Shown here one piece after another: positions 51,106 through 61,600 of a stretch of 64,000 nt of DNA. How positions within the stretch are numbered: the first letter of the stretch is position 1; each line of letters begins with the position of its first letter. The DNA lies in NCBI GenBank assembly GCA_943788505.1, contig CALSQR010000002.1:881213-945212 (forward strand), read 5' to 3'. The translations under genes and the position numbers were made by a program. The notes beneath the pieces are model-generated. The model did not search any database. It saw nothing but the letters and a program-made list of their open reading frames with translations, and was not told the DNA's origin. Source of the DNA: an uncultured bacterium (GTDB taxonomy: Bacteria; Bacteroidota; Rhodothermia; Rhodothermales; UBA10348).

Positions 51106-53532
51106 CTATTGGTACTTAAGCGAGCGAACCGGATTAGCTACTGCGGCCCGAATCGACTGGTAACTGACGGTTAGCCATGCAATACTAAGAGAAACGGCAC
51201 CGGCCATGGCGAAGACAGCCCATCCGATGTCAGTCGCATAGGCAAAGTCCTGTAGCCACAAGTCCATTGCATACCATGCTATCGGAAATCCAACCGCGCA
51301 TGAGATCAGGACCAGAATGGTAAACTCTTTCGACAGTAAGAAGACAATACTAGGAACGGATGCGCCCATCACCTTCCGTACGCCAATTTCCTTCGTCCTC
51401 AAGGACGTGATAAAGGAGGCAAGACCGAAAAGACCCAAGCAAGCGATTAGAATGGCCAGAATCGTAAAGCCGATGTATATGTTACCCAGGCGCTGCTCCT
51501 GAGCGTAGTACTGCTGATAGTCCGCGTCCATGAAGTAGTAGCGAAAAGGGTATCCAGGCTCCCATTCCGTCCATATTTCTTCCAGTCCAGCTAAAGTCGA
51601 TTGCAGATTCTCTGGGCGAATCCGGACAGGTAAATAGCTTTGATTCATTTGCCATCCACCGAGCACTATTGGCATGACCTCCTGGTGTAGAGACTGGTAG
51701 TTGGCATCCCGAACAACGCCCAAAACGGTCATCGGGCGATCAGAATCATCAGGCATGCCGCTCAATCGGTAAATGGTTTGACCAACGGCATTTTCCACGG
51801 TGAATCCGAATGCCTCTACGGCCGCTTCGTTGAGTACCGTTCCTGCTGAATCTGATTTGACGTCACGGCTAAAACCACGACCAGCAATAATATCGAGGCC
51901 AATCGTCTCTTCGTAGCCAGGCGAGACTTCTCCCAGCGCTGCCACGATGGTGTCTTCCGGCCGCATGCCGTCCGCGCGGAAAATAGTGCTGTTGTGAATA
52001 TGGTCAGGTCCCGGAAGAATACCTGCGGAGGCTACAGAAACCACGTCAGATCGTTGTAAAAGCCTATTGCGCACCGTGTCCAAGCTCTCGAGTGCCTGAC
52101 TTGTTTCGATAGGGAGGACTACCACATGATCTTTGTTAAACCCAACATCGCGATTCTGAATAAAATCGAGCTGCTTGTAAACCACCGTCGTGCCTACCAA
52201 CAGCACAACAGAAATACCGAACTGAAAGACGACCAAGCTTGACCGTAGCCAGGTCCCGCTTCGGCTTGAGGAGAAAGACCCTTTAAGCACTAACGCAGGC
52301 TCAAATCCTGAGAGCACAAATGCCGGGTACAAGCCCGCAACAACGCCCGTCAACAAAGCCACCCCAAGAATGACGGCGGGGAGCCAAGGTTCAATGGACA
52401 GGTGCGCGTCAAGGACATTGGCGAAAACAGGCAAGAGCAATAGCACTAAGGCAAAGGCAATCACCATGGAGATGAGGGACATCGTGATCGACTCACCTAG
52501 GAACTGACGGATTAACTGGCCGCGTTCCGAGCCTAGAGTCTTTCTAATACCAACTTCGCGAGCACGCCCAGTAGCGCGTGCCGTAGAGAGATTCATGAAG
52601 TTGATACACGCAATCGTTAGTACGATTAAGGCGATGATGCCTAGGATGTACAGATAGCGAATGTCACCTGTTGGACCAATCTGATCCTGTGCTTTCGAAT
52701 ACAGGTAGATCTCAGAGAGTCGCTCCAGGTCCCATTGATACCTTATGCCAGAAGACAAGGCCTCATCGTACGGCATGCCTGTGAACTGTTCGATCTGTGG
52801 ACCTACGTAGGTGCGCAGGAAATCGGGAAATTTGGCCTTAAGCGCTTCTGAATTAGAACCGTCACTGAGACGGATAAACGTATTGAACGAGTTGTTTAAC
52901 CAGATTTGATCGTTCCATCTCTCACTGGTCAGGAACGAGGCTATGACCTCGGGTCGAAAAAAGCTTGTCTGGGGGAGATCAGCAAATACGCCTGTAATCT
53001 CGTAGTCATTCCGGTTGTCGTGACGAACAGTTTGGCCGATCGGATCTGAATTGCCGAAGTATTTGCGTGCGATCGTTTCGGAGATCACCATCGTGTTCGG
53101 CATGTTCAGCGCTGTAGCCGGATCTCCCGCGAGGAATGGTATCGTAAAGACATCAAACAAGGACGAGTCTGCCATGACGAACCCTGCTTCGTAGTACGGT
53201 GTCTCACCGACGGTTACGAGGGCGTCCGACGAATAGGCATTGATGCGCACGGCGGCTTCGATCTCAGGGAAATCTTCCTGAAACTTCGTGGCCATAACGG
53301 CTGGTGAACTTGATGTCAGAAATTCTTGGCCTGCGACAGCAGCGTCTAGAATAACTTGATAGACATTCTGGGCATGTTCGTTGTGCTGGTCAAAGCTGCG
53401 CTCATTCTGGATGAACAGAACGATTAATACAAAAGCAGCCATACCGGTCGCAAGGCCCGAAATATTGATAAACGAAAAACCAGGGTGGCGTTTCAAATTC
53501 CACAGCGTGATGCGGATATAGTTCTTAATCAT
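51106..53532 (-). CDS. FtsX/MacB-type ABC transporter permease
   Basis: 808 residues. Two repeats of the MacB_PCD plus FtsX arrangement: N-terminal helix (LWNLKRHPGFSFINISGLATG), a periplasmic domain (DSSLFDVFTIPFLAGDP), three helices with the FtsX motif MNLSTARATGRAREVGIRKT LGS-type region split at about 320-335, and a second copy ending with SLRTKEIGVRKVMGASVPSI and SYQSIRAAVANPVRSLKYQ. This single-chain ~800-residue permease type is characteristic of Bacteroidota. It would work with an ATPase encoded elsewhere. Substrate unknown. Confidence 0.95.
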   Translation of the reverse strand: MIKNYIRITLWNLKRHPGFSFINISGLATGMAAFVLIVLFIQNERSFDQHNEHAQNVYQVILDAAVAGQEFLTSSSPAVMATKFQEDFPEIEAAVRINAYSSDALVTVGETPYYEAGFVMADSSLFDVFTIPFLAGDPATALNMPNTMVISETIARKYFGNSDPIGQTVRHDNRNDYEITGVFADLPQTSFFRPEVIASFLTSERWNDQIWLNNSFNTFIRLSDGSNSEALKAKFPDFLRTYVGPQIEQFTGMPYDEALSSGIRYQWDLERLSEIYLYSKAQDQIGPTGDIRYLYILGIIALIVLTIACINFMNLSTARATGRAREVGIRKTLGSERGQLIRQFLGESITMSLISMVIAFALVLLLLPVFANVLDAHLSIEPWLPAVILGVALLTGVVAGLYPAFVLSGFEPALVLKGSFSSSRSGTWLRSSLVVFQFGISVVLLVGTTVVYKQLDFIQNRDVGFNKDHVVVLPIETSQALESLDTVRNRLLQRSDVVSVASAGILPGPDHIHNSTIFRADGMRPEDTIVAALGEVSPGYEETIGLDIIAGRGFSRDVKSDSAGTVLNEAAVEAFGFTVENAVGQTIYRLSGMPDDSDRPMTVLGVVRDANYQSLHQEVMPIVLGGWQMNQSYLPVRIRPENLQSTLAGLEEIWTEWEPGYPFRYYFMDADYQQYYAQEQRLGNIYIGFTILAILIACLGLFGLASFITSLRTKEIGVRKVMGASVPSIVFLLSKEFTILVLISCAVGFPIAWYAMDLWLQDFAYATDIGWAVFAMAGAVSLSIAWLTVSYQSIRAAVANPVRSLKYQ

Positions 53533-53891
53533 TGCGAAGGGCCTTTATGAATGTCGGAAGGTCTCGGTGCCTCTTGACCGATTCGTCTGATGCGGTGTAC
53601 ACGGGCAAAGTCACTGGATAGTTACAGTGCACGCCTTCTTCCTCACATTCAACACAGGGTGGAGTGTTGTCACTTTTCTACAAAACAGATCCTCGAAATA
53701 CTCTTTTTCGTCTTGTGAGCGGAACGGCAGTGTTTTGCTAACGAAACACTAAGGATGGCTCTGAACAAGCCAAAACAAGCGAATAAGGCCATTGAAGCCG
53801 AATTTTATTCTCTGAGGAAGGAATGGCACGCGGATTGAAAGGGGTAGGTCAGACGATCAAAACTCATGTTGCCTAAAACTACTTTCATACA
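53533..53891. other. Intergenic region, divergent
   Basis: About 360 nt between the permease gene and the divergent small secreted protein gene. No coding frame, no strong hairpin. Promoters are expected here, but no element is clear enough to call. Confidence 0.45.
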
Positions 53892-54365
53892 ATGAAACGA
53901 CTCCTCACCCTAGCCATCTTGCTTTTCGGACTTACAACGACTGCATATGCTCAGTCAAACGTTGCAACGCAAGAAGTGGAAATCAACGTATCCGAAATTA
54001 ATGTTATCGCTGTTCAGGGCGAGATCAGTATGACAATCAGTCAAGCCACCGCCGGCCAAGCTCCTGACGCCGCAACGGATGCTGGTACTTATGCCTTGAC
54101 GACGAATGGAACAAAGAAGAAAATTACGGCCGAACTCGATGAGGACATGCCAACGGGTTTGACGTTGAATGCGAACATGAGCGCACCATCCGGTGCTGAT
54201 TCTAAAGGCAAAAAATCACTTTCAGATGAAGCAGTAGATCTCGTAACTGACATCACGCAAGTACGCGGATCAGGTCTTGCCCTGAACTACGAAGCCGTGG
54301 CAACTGTAGATGCCGACCCTGACACCTACAAGCGGACAGTCACCTATACGGTCACAAGCAACTGA
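53892..54365 (+). CDS. Small secreted beta-rich protein
   Basis: 157 residues. Signal peptide MKRLLTLAILLFGLTTTAYA-Q. The mature part is low-complexity beta with many Thr/Ala/Asp (VEINVSEINVIAVQGEISMT, then TTNGTKKKITAELDEDMP and YKRTVTYTVTSN at the end). It resembles secreted structural or pilus-like small proteins with a repeated beta motif. I cannot name a family. It has its own strong terminator. Monocistronic. Confidence 0.8.
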   Translation: MKRLLTLAILLFGLTTTAYAQSNVATQEVEINVSEINVIAVQGEISMTISQATAGQAPDAATDAGTYALTTNGTKKKITAELDEDMPTGLTLNANMSAPSGADSKGKKSLSDEAVDLVTDITQVRGSGLALNYEAVATVDADPDTYKRTVTYTVTSN

Positions 54366-54422
54366 GTGGGATTGCCCGCACGGATCTGATTTATGATCAG
54401 GACGTCAGCTTCGGCTGATGAG

Positions 54423-54465
54423 AGAGCGGGGCGCGGGCCGAAAGGCCCGCGCCCCGCTCTTCTTT
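54423..54465 (+). terminator. Strong intrinsic terminator
   Basis: Perfect 17-bp stem AGAGCGGGGCGCGGGCC (54423-54439), GAAA tetraloop, complement at 54444-54460, followed by TCTTTG. It ends the small secreted protein gene 57 nt after its stop. Confidence 0.9.
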
Positions 54466-54606
54466 GTCTAGGATTTTTTCCATGAAAGACGCCTTCACTT
54501 GTGGAAGCACAACCACCATCCCATCAAAGTGCAGACCACCTGATACACATGGAACGCGCCATTCAACCCCATCAGCTTCGCTCAAGCTTTGGTTTCTTCT
54601 TTTGTC

Positions 54607-54640
54607 TTGATATACAATTGATATATCAGTCGTATATTAA
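54607..54640. promoter_or_regulatory. Candidate operator/promoter of the hydroxyproline cluster
   Basis: Two TTGATATA direct repeats (54607-54614 and 54618-54625), 11 nt apart, the second inside the palindrome TGATATATCA (54619-54628), then GTATATTAA. It lies 60-90 nt upstream of the DapA-family gene. A GntR regulator is encoded in the same operon, so it may bind here (inference). Confidence 0.4.
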
Positions 54641-54699
54641 GATCAAGAGGCTGTTATAGCCCCGTCCCATCTCGACTCTAACTTGATTCCCGACATCCG

Positions 54700-55608
54700 A
54701 TGAGCACTGACTGGAAAGGCGTATTCCCCGCCGTTACGACCAAATTTAAAGACGATTTCTCTCTCGACTACGCTGGCACCCAGAAAGGTGTGAACGCGCA
54801 GATCGACGCTGGCGTTCATGGCATCGTTACTACCGGCTCCCTGGGTGAATCCAGTACTCTTTCCTACGAGGAGAAGCAGGAAGTTCTACGCATCGCTGTG
54901 GAAACGGCGGACGGTCGTGTACCTGTCCTGATGGGTGTAGCCTTCAATACCACGGCCGAAGCATGTCGCGCGGTGGAGGAAGCTCAGCTTAATGGCGCGG
55001 ACGGTTTTATGGTACTGCCTGCTATGCTTTACCCCGCTGATCGCCGCGAGACCCTTGCCCATTTCCGCACTGTCGCTGACGCAGCTGGCAAGCCCATCAT
55101 GATCTACAATAACCCGGTCGCCTACACGGTAGACTGTACCGTAGATATGCTAGAAGAATTGGCCGACGAATCGATGTTTGTTGCTATCAAAGAATCTTCG
55201 GACGACGTCCGCCGCATCACCGATATAGTCAATCGCCTCGGAGACCGCTACCAGTTATTTACCGGCGTCGACAATTTGGGTATGGAAAGCCTCTTAATGG
55301 GTGCTGTTGGCTGGGTGGCCGGCCTTGTGTGTGCTTTCCCTCAGGAAACTGTCGCCATTTACAACTTGCTTCAGGCCGGACGCATCGCCGAAGCACGTGA
55401 GATCTACCGCTGGTTCAAGCCCCTCCTCGATCTGGATGTGAACGTCAAACTCGTACAGAATATCAAGCTGGCTGAAGTCGCTACCGGTTTAGGTACGGAA
55501 ACCGTTCGTCCACCACGCCTACCTCTGGTTGGTGAGGAACGCGAGCGTGTACTAGCCATCATCCAGGAGGGTCTAGACAACCGCCCTGACGTGTCCGACT
55601 TCGTATGA
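54700..55608 (+). CDS. DapA-family lyase/deaminase, candidate 1-pyrroline-4-hydroxy-2-carboxylate deaminase
   Basis: 302 residues, TIM barrel with the family residues: GSLGESSTLS, Tyr136 in IMIYNNP, and Schiff-base Lys164 in VAIKESS. Members include dihydrodipicolinate synthase, but this gene lies with a 4-hydroxyproline epimerase and an FAD dehydrogenase. That is the usual setting of the hydroxyproline-pathway deaminase, which makes alpha-ketoglutarate semialdehyde. Its stop overlaps the GntR start by 4 nt. The assignment to hydroxyproline rests on context. Confidence 0.82.
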   Translation: MSTDWKGVFPAVTTKFKDDFSLDYAGTQKGVNAQIDAGVHGIVTTGSLGESSTLSYEEKQEVLRIAVETADGRVPVLMGVAFNTTAEACRAVEEAQLNGADGFMVLPAMLYPADRRETLAHFRTVADAAGKPIMIYNNPVAYTVDCTVDMLEELADESMFVAIKESSDDVRRITDIVNRLGDRYQLFTGVDNLGMESLLMGAVGWVAGLVCAFPQETVAIYNLLQAGRIAEAREIYRWFKPLLDLDVNVKLVQNIKLAEVATGLGTETVRPPRLPLVGEERERVLAIIQEGLDNRPDVSDFV

Positions 55609-56282
55609 GCGAGGCGGCTACATCGTATTTGACAGGAGGTCGAACACAAGGCACATCGCTCGCCGAGCAAGCATATGATGCCGTCGAGCGCATGATAGTG
55701 ACCTTGGATCTCGCACCAGGATCAGTATTTACAGAAGCTGAACTTGCTGAAAGCATCGGCATCGGTAGGACGCCCCTTAGGGAAGCGCTACAACGACTAG
55801 CGGCTGCTCATTTGGTACAGGCGTTACCCCGGCGAGGGATGCTCGTTAGTGAAATTAATGCCTCTGAATACCTCAATCTCCTTGATACTCGGGGTGTTCT
55901 GGACCGATTGATCGCCGTACAGGCAGCGCGCAGGGCTGACCCGAACGCGCGAACAGCTTTACGAGCATGTGCTGCTGGATTTGGAGAAGTCGCGGAAACC
56001 AGAGACGAATCAGGCTTTTTGATGATCGACCGTCACGGCGATGCCCTATTGGAATCTGCCTCCCATAATCCGTATGCCTCGCAAGCAGTAAGCCCTTTGC
56101 ACGCTCATTGCCGAAGATTTTGGACGGTCCACCGGCACCACGGAGACCTGGGAGAAAGTGCGGTCTTGCATGCCCAAATAATGCTTGAAGTAGCCAACGG
56201 AAATGAAAATGGTGCTGGACAAGCCTGCGACGCGTTGATAGCTTATCTAGAATCCTTTGCACGACGGGCTCTGGACTTGTGA
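55605..56282 (+). CDS. GntR-family transcriptional regulator (FCD type)
   Basis: 225 residues. N-terminal wHTH (SLAEQAYDAVERMIVTLDL, FTEAELAESIGIGRTPLREAL) and an all-helical FCD effector domain (LLDTRGVLDRLIAVQAARRA ... HCRRFW). FCD regulators sense acids of the catabolic pathways they control. Coupled to the DapA-family gene; presumably represses the cluster. Confidence 0.9.
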   Translation: MSEAATSYLTGGRTQGTSLAEQAYDAVERMIVTLDLAPGSVFTEAELAESIGIGRTPLREALQRLAAAHLVQALPRRGMLVSEINASEYLNLLDTRGVLDRLIAVQAARRADPNARTALRACAAGFGEVAETRDESGFLMIDRHGDALLESASHNPYASQAVSPLHAHCRRFWTVHRHHGDLGESAVLHAQIMLEVANGNENGAGQACDALIAYLESFARRALDL

Positions 56283-56358
56283 AGGGGGCCCGTAGCTCTA
56301 ATAATGTGGTCATGATCCTATGACCGCCAACCAATAAACCTTTCATCCGGAGACCGGA

Positions 56359-57360
56359 ATGGCTGTCCATCATTTCGATTGTATTGATGCCCACACGTGC
56401 GGTAACCCAGTACGCGTGGTTCGTGTTGGTGGCCCAGAGTTGGAAGGCAACACAATGATTGAGCGCAGAGCACATTTCCTACGCGACTTTGACTGGATCC
56501 GCTGCGGCCTGATGTTCGAACCGCGGGGGCATGACATTATGTCGGGGAGCATCTTATATCCCTCCAATCGTGATGACTGTGACATCGGGGTCCTGTATAT
56601 CGAGACGAGTGGGTGCCTACCGATGTGCGGTCATGGCACGATCGGAACGGTGACGGTCATGATTCAGGAAGGCTTGGTTACTCCCGCCACCCCCGGCGTA
56701 GTTCGACTTGAAACGCCCGCCGGACGCGTGGACGCTTTCTACACGATGGACGGAGACCGCGTCGCGAGCGTACGGCTCGTCAATATTCCATCTTTTCTAT
56801 ATGTGGAAGGCCTAGAAGTAGAGTGCCCGGACCTTGGAAAGATCAAAGTAGATGTCGGATACGGTGGTAATTTCTATGCCATCGTAGACCCGCAGGAAAA
56901 TTACCGGGACCTTGCGGACTATACGGCTGGAGATCTCATCCGATGGAGTCCCATCCTGCGGCACCGCATAAACGAAGCGTACGATTTCGTGCACCCGGAA
57001 GACGACCGAATCCGAGGAATGAGTCATTTGCTATGGACGGGCGCACCCCGAGTGGAGGGATCCCATGCGCGAAACGCGGTGTTTTATGGCACGAAAGCCA
57101 TCGACCGATCCCCATGCGGTACGGGTACGAGCAGCCGGATGGCGCAATGGGCAGCATACGGAAAGTTGAAGAAGGGAGACGAATTCGTCCACGAGAGTAT
57201 CATCGGAAGCCAGTTCGTGGGCAGGGTAGAAGACACCACAAAAGTGGGTGCTTTCGACGCGATTATCCCCAGTATTGAAGGGTGGGCTCGCATCACGGGA
57301 TACAATCATATTATCATTGACGACGACGATCCGTATGCACACGGATTCTCTGTCGTGTAG
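56359..57360 (+). CDS. 4-hydroxyproline 2-epimerase (proline racemase family)
   Basis: 333 residues. HFDCIDAHTCGNPVRVV opens the family fold. Both catalytic cysteines are present: Cys90 in LPMCGHGTIG and Cys253 in SPCGTGTSSRMA. Having two Cys separates it from the trans-3-hydroxyproline dehydratases, where the second is Thr. It interconverts trans-4-hydroxy-L-proline and cis-4-hydroxy-D-proline. A GGAG site precedes the ATG. The next gene, an FAD dehydrogenase, would use the D-product. Confidence 0.92.
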   Translation: MAVHHFDCIDAHTCGNPVRVVRVGGPELEGNTMIERRAHFLRDFDWIRCGLMFEPRGHDIMSGSILYPSNRDDCDIGVLYIETSGCLPMCGHGTIGTVTVMIQEGLVTPATPGVVRLETPAGRVDAFYTMDGDRVASVRLVNIPSFLYVEGLEVECPDLGKIKVDVGYGGNFYAIVDPQENYRDLADYTAGDLIRWSPILRHRINEAYDFVHPEDDRIRGMSHLLWTGAPRVEGSHARNAVFYGTKAIDRSPCGTGTSSRMAQWAAYGKLKKGDEFVHESIIGSQFVGRVEDTTKVGAFDAIIPSIEGWARITGYNHIIIDDDDPYAHGFSVV

Positions 57361-57380
57361 GAGAGAACGGAGCAGAGGAC

Positions 57381-58628
57381 ATGAGCAGTAAGGCAGACGT
57401 CATCATTGTAGGAGGAGGCCTCGTAGGCCTCTCATGTGCCCATTACCTGAAAGAACAAGGGGCCGATGTGCTCCTGCTAGATAGAGGGCGATACGCAGAA
57501 AGTGCTTCAGCTGGTAATGCGGGCATGATCGTGCCAAGCCATATCATTCCCTTGTCGGCGCCGGGCGTGATCGCGAAGGGACTCAAATGGTTGATGAACC
57601 CCGAGAGTCCACTCTACATCAAGCCATCGGCTGATCCCAAGTTCATGAAATGGCTCTGGTTGTTTCAAAAACACTGCACAGTTGCCCACGTCGAGCGCAG
57701 CGTACCGATTCTTCGAGATCTCAGCCTCGCCAGCAAGGATCTACTTACGCAATTATGTGCGCTTCCTGGATTCGAAAACGTTGGTCTTGAGCAGGATGGC
57801 CTCTTGATGCTCCACGCGACTGAAAAATCGGCAAAGGATAATGCTGAATTGGCTGACATCGCAGAAGAGGCAGGCTTGGACATCGACAGACTGGATCGGG
57901 ATGCTACTATGGCCCTTGAGCCCGCCCTGAAAACCAAGGTAACCGGTTCGGTGTATTTCCGTCAGGATGCCAGCCTTGATCCGGAACGGCTCATGCGAGC
58001 GCTCGAAGCACAGGTTAGGAATGCTGGAGTTCGCTTCCTTGACGCGGCCGTAACGGGTCTAAAGCGTTCTGGTAATCGAGTGGTAGCCGTTAAGACAGCC
58101 GAAGGAACGTTCGAGGCAGACCACGTCGTGATGGCCGCAGGCTCATGGACCCCCTCTTTGGTAAAGGGTCTTGGCCTTTCCCTTCCCGTTCAGCCTGCAA
58201 AAGGCTATAGTGTGACAGTCCCGGTAGACGAGCCGTCCATTCGAATTCCGTGTGTATTGACGGACGAAAAAGTGACGATAACGCCCATGCCCGGGAGTAT
58301 CCGGTTTGCCGGCACACTCGCATTGCAAGGGTATGACATGTCGATTGACGAGCGAAGAGTTCGCCCCATTCGCAGGCTGGCTGAAGTGTATTGCCCGCCG
58401 GCTGATGTGGCAGCGCAGGAGACCTGGGCTGGCTTCAGGCCTGTCTCCCCTGATGGCCTACCTTACATTGGGGCCCTGTCTAAAACACCCAACGTGTATG
58501 TGGCAACAGGACATGGGATGATGGGTGTGACCTTGGCCCCGATCACCGGCCGCCTGATTGCGGATCGCATTGGTGGACACACTCCATCGCTTGACGACGC
58601 CCCATTTAGTGCCGAACGACATGCCTAA
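57381..58628 (+). CDS. FAD-dependent D-amino-acid (hydroxyproline) dehydrogenase
   Basis: 415 residues, DadA-like. FAD-binding DVIIVGGGLVGLSCAHYLKE at the start and GMMGVTLAPITGRLIADRI at the end, with AGNAGMIVPSHIIPLSAPGV as in D-amino-acid dehydrogenases. By position it oxidises cis-4-hydroxy-D-proline from the epimerase to the pyrroline that the DapA-family enzyme deaminates. Electron acceptor unknown. The stop overlaps the next gene start. Confidence 0.9.
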   Translation: MSSKADVIIVGGGLVGLSCAHYLKEQGADVLLLDRGRYAESASAGNAGMIVPSHIIPLSAPGVIAKGLKWLMNPESPLYIKPSADPKFMKWLWLFQKHCTVAHVERSVPILRDLSLASKDLLTQLCALPGFENVGLEQDGLLMLHATEKSAKDNAELADIAEEAGLDIDRLDRDATMALEPALKTKVTGSVYFRQDASLDPERLMRALEAQVRNAGVRFLDAAVTGLKRSGNRVVAVKTAEGTFEADHVVMAAGSWTPSLVKGLGLSLPVQPAKGYSVTVPVDEPSIRIPCVLTDEKVTITPMPGSIRFAGTLALQGYDMSIDERRVRPIRRLAEVYCPPADVAAQETWAGFRPVSPDGLPYIGALSKTPNVYVATGHGMMGVTLAPITGRLIADRIGGHTPSLDDAPFSAERHA

Positions 58629-61600
58629 ATCATCCGACACAACATCCGAAGGAGCCAAAACGCTGGACGGCCGGCCGAGGCTTTCCAATCAGGATGCCGA
58701 GCGACTTTATGAGGAGCTGTCCGGACAGAAAGGGACGGCCACGGAGCTACCAAGTGACCGGGACTTGAACTTTGCAATTCGGGCCACCGACGGGTCCCGA
58801 TCGGTGCTAAAGATTTCGAACGCCAACGAAGACGCAGCATTCCTGGCCCTACAAGCAGACGTCATGCAGCAGCTTTCTGAAGCCGGACTGCCAGTGGCCA
58901 AAGTTCTCGGAACGGGAACGACCCTCCTAGAAGGAAGACAACATGCCGTCCGACTGGTCTCATGGATCGAGGGGGTACCGCTGGGCTCGTCGAGACCGAT
59001 TTCGGATGACCTAATGCGCGACGTGGGAGCTGTTCTCGCTCGCGCAGACCAAGTGCTGTCAGATTTGGATGGCAAAGCTGCACCCAAAAAGTTTGTCTGG
59101 AATCTGTGCTATGCTCGTTTGACGATCGAGGATCGTTTGCAGCTGCTACCAAAAGGAAGGCGCGGACTGATCCTGCATTATCTAGACCTTTATGGACAGC
59201 TTGTCGAACCCTACCGCACGCAACTGCCACATCAATTGGTGCACGGCGATGGAAACGACTACAATATTCTGGTCGGACCACCCTCTGCGAAAGGGGAACG
59301 CAACCTGACGGCGCTAATCGATTTCGGCGACATGAGCGTTTCTGCTCGCATCACAGATCCGGCTATCGCCGCCGCCTACCTTGCGTTTCACCGGGAGGAC
59401 CCGATCGATGCCATGCAGGCTGTATTGTCTGGATATCACGCAGAATCACCGGTCTCAGAACTGGAGGTTGCCTCCTTTTTTGTATTTGTTGCCCTTCGTC
59501 TGTGCATCAGCGTCTGTTTGTCAGCTGAGCAACAGGCCGCCGAACCAGATAACGAGTATCTATCGATCTCCGAGGATGATGCCTGGACTTGCCTCTCCCA
59601 TCTCAGAGATATCCATCCAAACCTGGCACACTATCGCCTTCGGGCTGCCCTTGGGTGGGAGCCCGTACCGGGCAGTTCGCGCGTGAGTGATTGGATCGAG
59701 CAACATCGGCACGAATTCGCCCCGGTCATCACAGGTCCAGATGAAGACGCCGAGCCTGTCTATTTCGATTTCTCCGTTGCTAGTCTAGAGTTTGATCCAA
59801 CCTCGCTGACGGTCCCAGGACATGCAGCCGAAGCCCTCTGGAAAGCCACAGGAGATGGCGTCAGTATCGGTCGTTGGAACGAGCCTCGCCTTGCCTACAC
59901 AGGCGCTGCGTATGGTACGCTTTCTGGTGAAAGAAGAACCGTGCACATCGGGGTGGACCTGTTTCGACAAGAAGGCACACCGGTTTGTGCGCCCCTCGAT
60001 GGAATCGTGCATTCCACGTGTATCAGCCATGACCAATTCGACTATGGCGGATGCGTTTTGCTCGAACACCGACCCGATGAAGCACCGGTATTTTGGACAC
60101 TTTATGGTCATTTGAGCCATGATTCTGTGCTTCAGCTCGAAAAAGGGCAACGAATACGCAGCGGAGAAGCCTTCGTACAGCTCGGCGCTTTCGAGGAAAA
60201 TGGTGGATGGGTGCCGCATCTTCATTTTCAGATCGTCACGGATAGACTTGATCTAGAAGGCACCTTTCCAGGCGTGGCTGCTCCTAGTCAATTAGCCACT
60301 TGGCTTAGTCTTTCGCCCAGCCCAAAGAATCTGTTGGGCCTGGATGGGCGTGTCGATACACCGCCGAGGCTATCGACCGAAGACCTCATGGTGCGACGAC
60401 GCGAGCATATCAGTAGTACGTTGAGCGTGTCCTACGCGCGCAAGCTGCACATCGTCCGAGGACACAAGCAATTCCTTTTTGATGCCGAAGGCCGCGCTTA
60501 TTTGGATGCGGTGAACAACGTGCCACACGTCGGACATTCCAATCCGCGGGTTGTGGATGCCTTGCATCGGCAGATGCGAACACTCACGACCAACACCCGA
60601 TACCTTCACGAATCCATTCTAGACTATTCGGAGCGCCTCTGTGCGATGCTACCCGACCCACTCGAAGTCTGCTTTTTCGTCAATTCGGGGTCGGAGGCAA
60701 ATGACCTAGCACTTAGGCTGGCTCGTGTGGCCACTGGAAAGCAGGATATAATTGTGTTGGACGGCGCCTACCACGGCCATCTCACGTCCTTGATCAATAT
60801 CAGCCCGTACAAGTTCGATGGCGCTGGGGGCACCGGATGCCCGCCGGGAACGCGCATCGTGCCAATGCCAGATCCGTATCGTGGCGCGTACAAGGGAATG
60901 ACGCACGAAAGCGGTCTGGCCTATGCGGAGGCCGTCCGCGCGGCCAGCGATGATCGAGGCGTTGCAGCCTTCATCGCCGAATCCGTACCGGGCTGCGGAG
61001 GGCAGATCGTACCACCACCAGGATATTTAGCTGCGGCCTCTACGGCCATCCGCGAAGCCGGAGGGCTGTTCATCGCAGATGAGGTTCAGGTTGGAATGGG
61101 CCGGGCTGGAAGCCACTTCTGGGGATTTCAGATTCATGAAACAGACGATCCTTCAACGCACGTTGTGCCAGACATCGTTGTACTTGGTAAGCCAATAGGC
61201 AACGGCCATCCCCTGGCAGTCGTTGTAACGACCCGTGCGATTTCAGATGCCTTCACCAATGGTATGGAATACTTCAACACTTTTGGCGGCAATCCGGCTT
61301 CGTGTGCTGTAGGGCTGGCAGTTCTGGATGAACTTCGTGATCAAGGCCTTCAAAACAACGCCCATGTCGTGGGAAGCCGGTTGCTCAAAGGCCTAATCGC
61401 ACTGATGCCCAAACACTCCATAATGGGTGATGTCAGAGGCGTGGGCTTATATATCGGTGTCGAATTAGTCCGCAACCATTCTTCTCTTGAGCCCGCCGAC
61501 TCGGAGGCCTCCTACGTTGCCAATCGGATGCGAGATCTTGGTATCCTTATTTCGACGGATGGACCTCTGCACAACGTGCTTAAGATCAAGCCCCCCATGG

